Shown here: positions 23,876-30,768 of the stretch, one piece after another
How positions within the stretch are numbered: position 1 is the first letter of the stretch
Layout: every line of letters begins with the position of its first letter
NCBI GenBank assembly: GCA_050300875.1
Contig: JBNKYL010000210.1
Location: 1-30,768, forward strand
Source of the DNA: CBDCFL01 sp050300875
GTDB lineage: Bacteria > Pseudomonadota > Alphaproteobacteria > Rhodobacterales > Rhodobacteraceae
DNA: 30,768 nucleotides
Direction of reading: 5' to 3'
The notes under the pieces: generated by a model
Told to the model about the DNA's origin: nothing
Databases searched by the model: none
What the model saw: the letters and a program-made list of their open reading frames with translations, nothing else
Made by a program: the position numbers and the translations under genes

Positions 23876-25144
23876 ATGACCGACACCGTTGACCCCGCAC
23901 GGCCCATCGCGCTCGCGCTTTTGACCGCGGTGACTGAAGACGGGCGGCTGATGACCGAAGCACTGGGTGATCTGGCTGGCAATGCCGCGCCGGACGTTCG
24001 GGCGCGGGCTGGGCGGCTGGCGATGGAAACGCTGCGCTGGGCGGATAGGGCCGACCGCATGCTGGGACCGTTCCTGCGGCTGAAACCGACCGGGCCGCTG
24101 TTGAACCTGCTGCGGCTGGGCACCGTCGAGATGTGTCAGTTGGGCGAGGCCCCGCATGGCGTCGTCAATGATCTGGTCGGGCTTGCCGGGGCCAAGGGGC
24201 CGCGTGGGCTGGCCAATGCCGTGCTGCGCAAGGTGGCGCGGTTGACCGGCAAATGGGCGACCTTGCCGGTGCCGCACCTGCCGAAAGCCCTACGCAAGCG
24301 CTTGATCGCTGCCTGGGGCAAGCAGGCGGTCGAGGCGATGGAAGCCGCTCATGCGGCGGGCGCGCCGCTGGACCTGACGGTGAAGAGTGATGTGGCCGGT
24401 TGGGCCGCCCGGCTGGGTGGCGAGGTAATGCCGACCGGATCTGTGCGCATCAGCGCCCGCGCCGAGGTGACGAAGCTGGACGGCTACGACGGCGGCGACT
24501 GGTGGGTGCAGGATGCCGCCGCCGCGATCCCGGCGCGCGTGCTGGACGTTCAGCCCGCTGAACGCGTGCTGGACCTGTGCGCAGCACCGGGCGGCAAGAC
24601 CATGCAACTGGCCGCGGCAGGCGCAAAGGTCACGGCGCTGGACAATTCAGATCGCCGCATGGCGCGGGTACGCGAAAACCTGGCCCGTACGAAGCTTTCG
24701 GCTGATATCGTCGTGGCCGATGCGCTGGAATTTCAGGCCGACGCCTATGACGCGATCCTGCTGGATGCGCCCTGTTCTGCCACCGGCACGATCCGTCGGC
24801 ATCCCGATCTGCCCTATGCCAAGGCGGGCGAGGATTTTGCTGGGCTCGTCAGGCTACAGGCCGCCATGCTGGACCGCGCGATGGACCTGCTGAAACCCGG
24901 CGGGCGGCTGGTCTATTGCACCTGTTCGCTGCTGCCGGAAGAAGGCGAAGGGCAGATTTCCGCCGTACTGGACCGGCGCAAGGATGTCGAATTACGGCCC
25001 ACCGTGGCCCCCGGCATTCCGCCGGAATGGGCCGTGGAACAAGGGCTGCGCGTACGTCCCGACTATTGGCCCGAGGCTGGCGGCGTTGACGGTTTCTTCA
25101 TTGCCCTGCTGAAAAAGCGGGAGGATGAGAAACTTAAGCCATGA
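23876..25144 (+). CDS. rsmB: RsmB/NOP-type RNA (cytosine-5) methyltransferase
   Basis: The protein has 422 residues. The N-terminal about 140 form the NusB-like RNA-binding domain (LALLTAVTEDGRL, LLRLGTVEMCQLGEAPHGVVNDLV). The SAM-binding domain follows: motif I DLCAAPGGKT (233-242), VTALDNSDRRM, and the two cysteines of the family in DAPCSATG (Cys300) and YCTCS (Cys350). The second is the nucleophile that attacks C6 of cytosine, and the first helps release the product. The domain order matches RsmB, which makes m5C967 in 16S rRNA; the symbol rests on this architecture, and a related NOP-family enzyme cannot be fully excluded. The gene is divergent from the SDHAF4-like gene, with 73 bases between them. 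Confidence 0.9.
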   Translation: MTDTVDPARPIALALLTAVTEDGRLMTEALGDLAGNAAPDVRARAGRLAMETLRWADRADRMLGPFLRLKPTGPLLNLLRLGTVEMCQLGEAPHGVVNDLVGLAGAKGPRGLANAVLRKVARLTGKWATLPVPHLPKALRKRLIAAWGKQAVEAMEAAHAAGAPLDLTVKSDVAGWAARLGGEVMPTGSVRISARAEVTKLDGYDGGDWWVQDAAAAIPARVLDVQPAERVLDLCAAPGGKTMQLAAAGAKVTALDNSDRRMARVRENLARTKLSADIVVADALEFQADAYDAILLDAPCSATGTIRRHPDLPYAKAGEDFAGLVRLQAAMLDRAMDLLKPGGRLVYCTCSLLPEEGEGQISAVLDRRKDVELRPTVAPGIPPEWAVEQGLRVRPDYWPEAGGVDGFFIALLKKREDEKLKP

Positions 25145-25215
25145 CAGGTTCGGCGCCTTTGATTATGGTGGCGCCAACAAGACAAGCGTGAAAACAAAAA
25201 CAAGGCAGGTTCCGG

Positions 25216-26964
25216 TTGTCGCGTTCTGACAGATGGTCAGCGCAATGGGTGCGCTGGATGAACGCTATTCAGGCACGACGCGCCGTAAGGGCGCGACCGG
25301 CCACGGCTTTCGTATCACAACCTGAACCGCGCACCATCGGGTCCTTTGCCCGAGGCCGCCAATTGGTGGCGGGCAACTTCCTGTTCGCCGGCGCTTTAGT
25401 CGAAGACAAGGCCGGGATGCTGTGGGACCTTGAAAGCCCCGGACCCGACTACGAAGCCGAATTGCACGGGTTTACCTGGCTCGATGATCTGGCCGCCGTG
25501 GGCGATGTGAAATCGTCTGCCCGCGCGCAGGATTGGCTGTTTGACTGGATCGCCCGATATGGGCAGGGGCGCGGCATCGGCTGGACGCCTGACCTGACCG
25601 GGCGGCGGCTGATCCGCTGGATCAACCACGCGATTTTCGTGCTGAACGGGCGATCGTCGGACGACAGCAAGGCCTACTACCGGTCGCTGGGCCAACAGAC
25701 CATTTTCCTGTCTCGCCGCTGGAAGGCCGCGACACCGGGCCTTCCGAGGTTCGAGGCGCTGACCGGCCTGATCTATGCCGGTCTGGCACTGGAAGGCATG
25801 GCCGATCACGTCGATCCGGCGGTGGCCGCGCTGAACCTGGAATGCACCCGCGAGATTGACGACGAAGGCGGGATTTCGACGCGCAACCCCGAAGAATTGC
25901 TGGAAGTCTTCACGTTGCTGAATTGGGCCGCCTCGGCGCTGGCCGAAGCGGGGCGCATGGCCGACCGGCCGCATCTGGCCGCGATTGAACGGATCGCGCC
26001 GACCTTGCGAGCGCTCAGGCATGCCGATGGCGGATTGGCGCGGTTTCACGGCGGCGGGCGCGGGCAGGAAGGCCGGCTGGATCACGCGCTGGCGGCCAGC
26101 GGCATCAAGGCGCGTGCGCCCGACGGGCTGTCGATGGGCTATGTGCGCCTGCATGGCGGGCGGTCCAGCCTGATCCTGGACGCCGCATCGCCGCCGGTGA
26201 AAGCGGCCAGCCACAATGCCCATGCTTCGACCTGCGCCTTCGAACTGACCAGCGGGCGCAGGCCGCTGATCGTCAATTGCGGGTCGGGCAATTCGTTTGG
26301 GCCGGAATGGCGGCGCGCAGGGCGGGCCACTGCCAGCCATTCTACGCTGGCGGTGGACGGCAGGTCATCTGCGCGGCTGGGTCGCGGCGGGCTGATCGGG
26401 GCGGGGCCGGAATACCTGGTCGACGCGCCGCAGGATGTGCGTGTGCAGTTCCTGCTGGAAGAGGGCGCGCAAGGCGTGATCCTGGGCCATGACGGGTACC
26501 GCGCCAGCCACGGGCTTACCCATATCCGCCGGATCGAACTGGCCAATTCCGGGCGTGGAATCGCGGGCGAGGATACGCTGGCCGCGATCGAGGCGCCGGA
26601 TCAGAAGATATTCGACCGGGCGCTCGACAAGGTGGCGTTGCAGGGCATTCCGTTCAAACTGCATTTCCACCTGCACCCGGATGTCGATGCCGAACTCGAC
26701 ATGGGCGGGGCAGCGGTGTCGATGGCGCTGAAATCGGGCGAAATCTGGGTCTTCCGCCACGATGGGGCGAGCAAATTGGCGCTGGAACCCTCAGTCTACC
26801 TTGAAAAGGGCAGGTTGAAGGTCCGTGCGACCAAACAGGTGGTTTTATCTTCCCGCGCCATGGACTATGCGACGCGCATCCGCTGGACGCTTGCCAAGGC
26901 GCATGAAACCCCGGACGCAATTCGGGATTTTGCCCGCGAGGAAGACAGCGAGATGGCTGACTGA
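25216..26964 (+). CDS. Heparinase II/III-family protein
   Basis: The protein has 582 residues from a TTG at 25216, with an AAGGCAGG-like site just upstream; ATG 25258 is a possible later start. The N-terminal half is an alpha/alpha-toroid (WDLESPGPDYEAELHGFTWLDDLA, GIGWTPDLTGRRLIRWINHA, PRFEALTGLIYAGLAL). The C-terminal half is a beta-sandwich (RPLIVNCGSGNS, ASHSTLAVDGRSSARL, HDGYRASHGLTHIRRIEL, FHLHPDVDAEL). This is the heparinase II/III fold of polysaccharide lyases. No signal peptide is seen, so it is either cytoplasmic or the start is misplaced. The substrate is unknown. It sits 27 bases before purH and may share its transcript. Confidence 0.85.
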   Translation: MSRSDRWSAQWVRWMNAIQARRAVRARPATAFVSQPEPRTIGSFARGRQLVAGNFLFAGALVEDKAGMLWDLESPGPDYEAELHGFTWLDDLAAVGDVKSSARAQDWLFDWIARYGQGRGIGWTPDLTGRRLIRWINHAIFVLNGRSSDDSKAYYRSLGQQTIFLSRRWKAATPGLPRFEALTGLIYAGLALEGMADHVDPAVAALNLECTREIDDEGGISTRNPEELLEVFTLLNWAASALAEAGRMADRPHLAAIERIAPTLRALRHADGGLARFHGGGRGQEGRLDHALAASGIKARAPDGLSMGYVRLHGGRSSLILDAASPPVKAASHNAHASTCAFELTSGRRPLIVNCGSGNSFGPEWRRAGRATASHSTLAVDGRSSARLGRGGLIGAGPEYLVDAPQDVRVQFLLEEGAQGVILGHDGYRASHGLTHIRRIELANSGRGIAGEDTLAAIEAPDQKIFDRALDKVALQGIPFKLHFHLHPDVDAELDMGGAAVSMALKSGEIWVFRHDGASKLALEPSVYLEKGRLKVRATKQVVLSSRAMDYATRIRWTLAKAHETPDAIRDFAREEDSEMAD

Positions 26965-26991
26965 CCTGATCCTTGGGGGATAATCCAAACC

Positions 26992-28581
26992 ATGACCGAC
27001 CTCGTGCCCGTGACCCGCGCACTGATTTCCGTTTCAGACAAGACCGGCATGATGGAGCTGGCCCGTGCGCTGGCGGATCGCGGTGTCGAACTCTTGTCCA
27101 CCGGCGGCAGCGCCGGGCAGATGCGCGATGCCGGCTTGCCGGTGCGCGATGTGGCCGAAGTAACCGGGTTTCCGGAAATGATGGACGGGCGGGTCAAGAC
27201 CCTGCATCCGGCCGTGCATGGAGGGTTGCTGGCCCTGCGCGACAACCCCGGCCATGTCGCGGCCATGAAAGAACACGGGATCGGGCAGATCGACCTGTTG
27301 GTGGTGAACCTGTATCCGTTTGAAGAAACGGTCGCCAAGGGTGCCGATTACGACACCTGTATCGAAAACATCGATATCGGCGGCCCGGCGATGATCCGCG
27401 CGGCGGCCAAGAACCACGGCTTCGTCAACGTGGTTGTCGACGTTCAGGATTACACCGATCTGCTGGCCGAACTGGATGCGCATGATGGCGCCACGTCACT
27501 GGCATTTCGCAAACGGCTGGCACAACGCGCCTATGCACGTACCGCGGCCTACGATGCAGCGGTCAGCAGCTGGATGGCCGGTGCAATTGGCGAAGAAACT
27601 CCGCGCCGCCGTGCTTTCGCCGGGACCCTGGCGCAATCGCTGCGCTATGGTGAAAACCCGCATCAGTCGGCGGCCTTTTACACGGATGGCTCAGGGCGGC
27701 CCGGCGTGGCCACGGCCAAACAGCATCAGGGCAAGGAACTTTCCTATAACAACATCAACGACACTGATGCGGCGTTTGAACTGGTGGCCGAATTTGCGCC
27801 CGCCGATGGCCCGGCATGTGCGATCATCAAACACGCCAATCCCAGTGGCGTGGCCCGTGGTGCAACGCTCGTCGATGCCTATCGCGCCGCTTTCGATTGC
27901 GACCGCACCAGCGCGTTCGGCGGGATCGTGGCGCTGAACCGACCGCTCGACGGTGCAACCGCGCGCGAGATCGTCAACATCTTCACCGAGGTAGTCATCG
28001 CCCCTGGCGCGGATGCTGAAGCCATTGAAATATTCAATGAAAAGAAGAACCTGCGCCTTCTGACCACCGACGGCCTGCCTGACCCGCGCGCGCCCGGCCT
28101 GGCCTATCGCCAGGTGTCGGGTGGCTTGCTGGTGCAGGACAAGGATACCGGCATGATCGGCAAGGGTGATCTGAAGGTCGTGACCAAGCGCGCGCCGACA
28201 GATGCCGAACTGGCCGACCTGATGTTTGCCTGGACGGTCGCCAAGCATGTGAAGTCCAACGCCATCGTCTACGTCAAGGATGGCGCGACCGTGGGCGTCG
28301 GTGCGGGGCAGATGAGCCGCCTGGACAGCTCGACCATCGCCGCGACCAAGGCCGTTCGCATGGCCGAAGATCTGGGGCTGGACCAAAGCCCGGCGGTGGG
28401 ATCGGTGGTTGCATCCGACGCCTTCTTCCCGTTCCCCGACGGGATGCTGGCCGCGGCCGAAGCTGGCGCGACGGCGGTGATCCAACCCGGCGGGTCGATG
28501 CGTGATGACGCGGTGATCGCGGCGGCGGACGAGGCCGGGCTGGCCATGGTCTTCACCGGCATGCGGCACTTCCGGCACTGA
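26992..28581 (+). CDS. purH: Bifunctional AICAR transformylase/IMP cyclohydrolase
   Basis: The protein has 529 residues, the full family length. It performs the last two steps of IMP synthesis. The N-terminal IMP cyclohydrolase domain (about residues 1-195) begins RALISVSDKTGMMELARAL with VSDKTG and has STGGSA and VKTLHPAVHGG. The AICAR transformylase domain carries KHANPSG (Lys280, His281 catalytic pair), SFGG-like TSAFGGIVALNR and VGAGQMSRLDS, ending FTGMRHFRH. A GGGGGAT site precedes the ATG. Its stop overlaps the first base of the lspA start. Confidence 0.98.
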   Translation: MTDLVPVTRALISVSDKTGMMELARALADRGVELLSTGGSAGQMRDAGLPVRDVAEVTGFPEMMDGRVKTLHPAVHGGLLALRDNPGHVAAMKEHGIGQIDLLVVNLYPFEETVAKGADYDTCIENIDIGGPAMIRAAAKNHGFVNVVVDVQDYTDLLAELDAHDGATSLAFRKRLAQRAYARTAAYDAAVSSWMAGAIGEETPRRRAFAGTLAQSLRYGENPHQSAAFYTDGSGRPGVATAKQHQGKELSYNNINDTDAAFELVAEFAPADGPACAIIKHANPSGVARGATLVDAYRAAFDCDRTSAFGGIVALNRPLDGATAREIVNIFTEVVIAPGADAEAIEIFNEKKNLRLLTTDGLPDPRAPGLAYRQVSGGLLVQDKDTGMIGKGDLKVVTKRAPTDAELADLMFAWTVAKHVKSNAIVYVKDGATVGVGAGQMSRLDSSTIAATKAVRMAEDLGLDQSPAVGSVVASDAFFPFPDGMLAAAEAGATAVIQPGGSMRDDAVIAAADEAGLAMVFTGMRHFRH

Positions 28582-29063
28582 TGATGGCGGGCTGGCGGTT
28601 ATTCAGCTGGGTGGCAGCAGGGGTCTTCGTCATCGACCAGCTGTCCAAGCTGGCGGTGATCTACCTGATCGATCTGCCACGGCTGGGCGAAATCCAGGTG
28701 ATCCCTGGTTTCGTCAATTTCCGCATGGCCTGGAACAAGGGTATCAATTTCGGCCTGTTTCAACAGGGCACGGATACCGGGCGCTGGGTGCTGATCGCCC
28801 TGTCGCTGGCAATCTGCGGCTGGGTGGTTTGGTGGCTGCGCCAGGAAGCGCATTCGCGCATGGTCATGCTGTCAGGCGGCGTGCTGGTGGGGGGCGCGCT
28901 GGGCAATGTCATTGACCGCGTTTTCTTCGGCGCGGTGGCCGATTTCCTGAACGTGACCTGCTGCGGGTTCTACAACCCCTATGCCTTCAACATCGCCGAT
29001 GGAGCGATCTTTGCGGGCGCCATCGGGCTGATCCTGTTCGCGGGCCGGGAAAAGGCCACGTGA
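28581..29063 (+). CDS. lspA: Lipoprotein signal peptidase (signal peptidase II)
   Basis: The protein has 160 residues with four membrane segments. It cuts signal peptides of prolipoproteins before the lipidated cysteine. Motif regions are IDQLSKLAVI, VNFRMAWNKGINFGLF, GGALGNVIDRVFFGAVADF and YAFNIADGAIF; the aspartyl catalytic pair is Asp121 and Asp140, 19 residues apart as in characterised LspA. An extra CCGFYNPY stretch lies between them. It starts in an overlap with purH and overlaps a possible start of the next gene. The next gene encodes a likely lipoprotein, so the substrate and peptidase are neighbours. Confidence 0.97.
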   Translation: MMAGWRLFSWVAAGVFVIDQLSKLAVIYLIDLPRLGEIQVIPGFVNFRMAWNKGINFGLFQQGTDTGRWVLIALSLAICGWVVWWLRQEAHSRMVMLSGGVLVGGALGNVIDRVFFGAVADFLNVTCCGFYNPYAFNIADGAIFAGAIGLILFAGREKAT

Positions 29064-29125
29064 CTAGGTGCAGGCAATCGGGTATCGCTATGGCATCTGG
29101 TGACCGCAATCTGACGGATGGGGCA

Positions 29126-29509
29126 ATGAAGGGATCAGCCGCGATCGCAGGCATTTTTGCCATCGGCCTTGGCCTGTCGGCCTGCACGTCCACTGTGCGG
29201 ATCGACCCAGGCCCGGATGAATTTTCGATCTTGCCCAAGGCTGCATTGGCCGATCCGGCATCGGGCAGCCTGCCCGCACCTGGCGGGACCAGCAGCGCCG
29301 AGGCCAACCCCTTTGCACTGGCCTATGCCGCGTTGGGCGGCGGTGGTGGGGCCACCGGACCGTTGCGCGGCGCAGGCGCGGTGCAACCCGCCGATGGCGG
29401 GTTCTGGACGCGTTGGTTCAACCGCAAGAAAACGGCGGGTGTTCTCGACCCGGCGGCCGAAGCTGCGCGGCTGCGAGCACTTGGGATCGCCACGTTGGGC
29501 GGCTCTTAA
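29126..29509 (+). CDS. DUF3035-like lipoprotein
   Basis: ATG 29126 gives 127 residues with a standard lipoprotein signal: MKGSAAIAGIFAIGLGLSAC, lipobox L-S-A-C with Cys20. GTG 29060 (overlapping the lspA stop) and ATG 29090 are alternative starts, but would give an over-long charged n-region. After the cysteine come GPDEFSILPKAAL and PAPGG, the pattern of DUF3035 proteins, then a Gly/Ala-rich linker and WFNRKKTAGVLDPAAEAARLRALG. Its function is unknown; it is predicted to be anchored to a membrane and periplasmic. It lies between lspA and a secreted M16 peptidase. Confidence 0.75.
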   Translation: MKGSAAIAGIFAIGLGLSACTSTVRIDPGPDEFSILPKAALADPASGSLPAPGGTSSAEANPFALAYAALGGGGGATGPLRGAGAVQPADGGFWTRWFNRKKTAGVLDPAAEAARLRALGIATLGGS

Positions 29510-29595
29510 CCGCAATCACAGTTGCTTGAACCCATTGCAGAGCAGCCGATGGGGACGCATCTTTCCAATGTGATACCAGCCACGGGAGGTTCCCT

Positions 29596-30768
29596 TTGCG
29601 ACTGATCCTTGCCCTTTTCGCGGCGTTTGCCAGCGCCGGATTCGCCGCGCGGGCCGCCGATGTCAGCAGTTTCAAACTGGACAATGGAATGGACATCGTG
29701 GTGATCGAAGATCACCGCGCGCCGGTGGTCGTTCACATGGTCTGGTACCGGGTTGGGTCAGCAGATGAACCGGCCGGCAAATCCGGCATCGCGCATTTCC
29801 TGGAACATCTGCTGTTCAAGGGTACCGACGACATGGAAGCGGGCGAATTTTCGTCCACCGTGGCGCGCAATGGCGGGCGCGACAATGCCTTTACCAGCTA
29901 CGATTTCACCGCCTATTACCAGCGCATCGCCGCCGACCGTCTGGGCCTGATGATGCAGATGGAAGCCGACCGCATGCGCGATCTGGCGATGACCGAGGCT
30001 GATGTGGAAACCGAACGCCAGGTGGTTCTGGAAGAACGCAGCCAGCGCACCGATAGTGATCCGGGCGCGTTGTTCCGCGAACAGGCCAGCGCGGCGCTAT
30101 ACCTCAACCATCCGTATGGCGTGCCCGTGATCGGTTGGCGGCACGAGGTCGCAGCACTGACGCGCGACGACGCCTATGGATTTTATCAACGCTTCTATGC
30201 GCCCAATAATGCCATTCTGGTGGTGGCAGGCGATGTGAACCCTGACGAGGTTCTGGCGCTGGCGCAGGAACATTATGGCCCCTTGGCACCGACCGTCGGG
30301 CTTGAACCGCGCATGCGCCCGCAGGAACCGCCGCAACTGGCCGAACGGCGGCTGGTCTTTGAAGACGCGCGCATCGGCACGCCTTATGTCATGCGCACCT
30401 ATCTGGCGCCCGAACGTGACCCCGGCGATCAGGTCGCGGCGGCGCGGCTGGAAATGCTGGCCAATGTGCTGGGCGGCAATGCGGCGACGTCCATAATGGG
30501 ACAGAAACTGCAATTCGACCAACAGATCGCGATCTATTCCAGTGCGTTCTATGACGGGCTTTCGGTGGATGACGGCAGTTTCGGCCTGGTCGTGGCCCCG
30601 TCGCCCGGCGTGTCGCTGGACGAGGCCGAGGCCGCGATGGATCGCGTGGTGGCCGAGTTCCTGCAAGAAGGCATAGACGAGGCGCAGTTCGACCGCATCA
30701 AGATGCAGTTGAAAGCCGAACGCATCTATGCCGATGACAATGTTCAGGCGCTGGCCCGCCGTTATGGC
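29596..30768 (+). CDS. M16 (insulinase/pitrilysin) family zinc peptidase, 3' partial
   Basis: The frame opens at a TTG at 29596, five bases after a strong GGAGGT, and runs for 391 codons to the window edge without a stop. The N-terminus is a signal peptide (LRLILALFAAFASAGFAA, cleavage near Ala20-Ala21). The inverted zinc motif HFLEH (67-71) is present, with the third ligand Glu146/Glu147 in ERQVVLEERS. The fold region YGVPVIGWRHEV and YAPNNAILVVAGDV is typical. It should be a periplasmic peptidase of about 440-460 residues. M16 genes of this type usually have a second, often inactive, M16 paralogue directly downstream; that lies outside the window. Confidence 0.92.
   Translation, partial: MRLILALFAAFASAGFAARAADVSSFKLDNGMDIVVIEDHRAPVVVHMVWYRVGSADEPAGKSGIAHFLEHLLFKGTDDMEAGEFSSTVARNGGRDNAFTSYDFTAYYQRIAADRLGLMMQMEADRMRDLAMTEADVETERQVVLEERSQRTDSDPGALFREQASAALYLNHPYGVPVIGWRHEVAALTRDDAYGFYQRFYAPNNAILVVAGDVNPDEVLALAQEHYGPLAPTVGLEPRMRPQEPPQLAERRLVFEDARIGTPYVMRTYLAPERDPGDQVAAARLEMLANVLGGNAATSIMGQKLQFDQQIAIYSSAFYDGLSVDDGSFGLVVAPSPGVSLDEAEAAMDRVVAEFLQEGIDEAQFDRIKMQLKAERIYADDNVQALARRYG

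Overview
The window looks like chromosomal DNA of an alphaproteobacterium, most likely a marine Rhodobacterales (Roseobacter-group) species. The grounds are high G+C in the housekeeping parts, the rbfA-truB and heparinase-like/purH/lspA/DUF3035/M16 peptidase neighbourhoods, a DUF1674 (SDHAF4-type) gene, and the style of the proteins. This assignment rests on recognition alone, not on a database search.

Layout. (1) 1-1311: 3' part of a glutamine synthetase-family gene of the gamma-glutamylpolyamine synthetase type. (2) 1636-8509: a visibly AT-richer five-gene cassette, all on +. It encodes a membrane-anchored SGNH-like protein, an FkbH-like HAD protein, a free-standing acyl carrier protein, an MBOAT acyltransferase and an acyltransferase-3/SGNH fusion. 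The first four parallel the D-alanylation (Dlt) machinery, with FkbH in place of the amino-acid ligase, so the cassette may move a glyceryl or similar C3 acyl group from ACP across the membrane onto an envelope polymer. (3) 8510-9570: gene-poor DNA with decayed inverted repeats and a frameshifted RidA-family gene. (4) 9571-18649: a LacI-family regulator divergent from a tightly packed eight-gene operon: sugar-binding protein, two permeases, ABC ATPase, MGH1-like glycoside hydrolase, D-lyxose/D-mannose isomerase, GNAT protein and glycerate 2-kinase. Together these read as uptake and breakdown of mannosylglycerate: import, hydrolysis to mannose plus glycerate, mannose to fructose, glycerate to 2-phosphoglycerate.

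(5) 18909-22676: tRNA-Ala(CGC), rpsO, two opposite-strand hypothetical genes, a DUF1643 gene, truB and rbfA. This is the familiar rbfA-truB-rpsO ribosome/RNA cluster, split by three other genes. (6) 22763-30768: dapB, an SDHAF4-like gene, an RsmB-type rRNA methyltransferase, a heparinase II/III-like gene, purH, lspA, a DUF3035-like lipoprotein and the 5' part of an M16 zinc peptidase that runs off the window.

The two stretches most worth following up are the FkbH-ACP-MBOAT-SGNH cassette and the probable mannosylglycerate operon. Mannosylglycerate (digeneaside) is a known red-algal solute, which would suit a marine bacterium.
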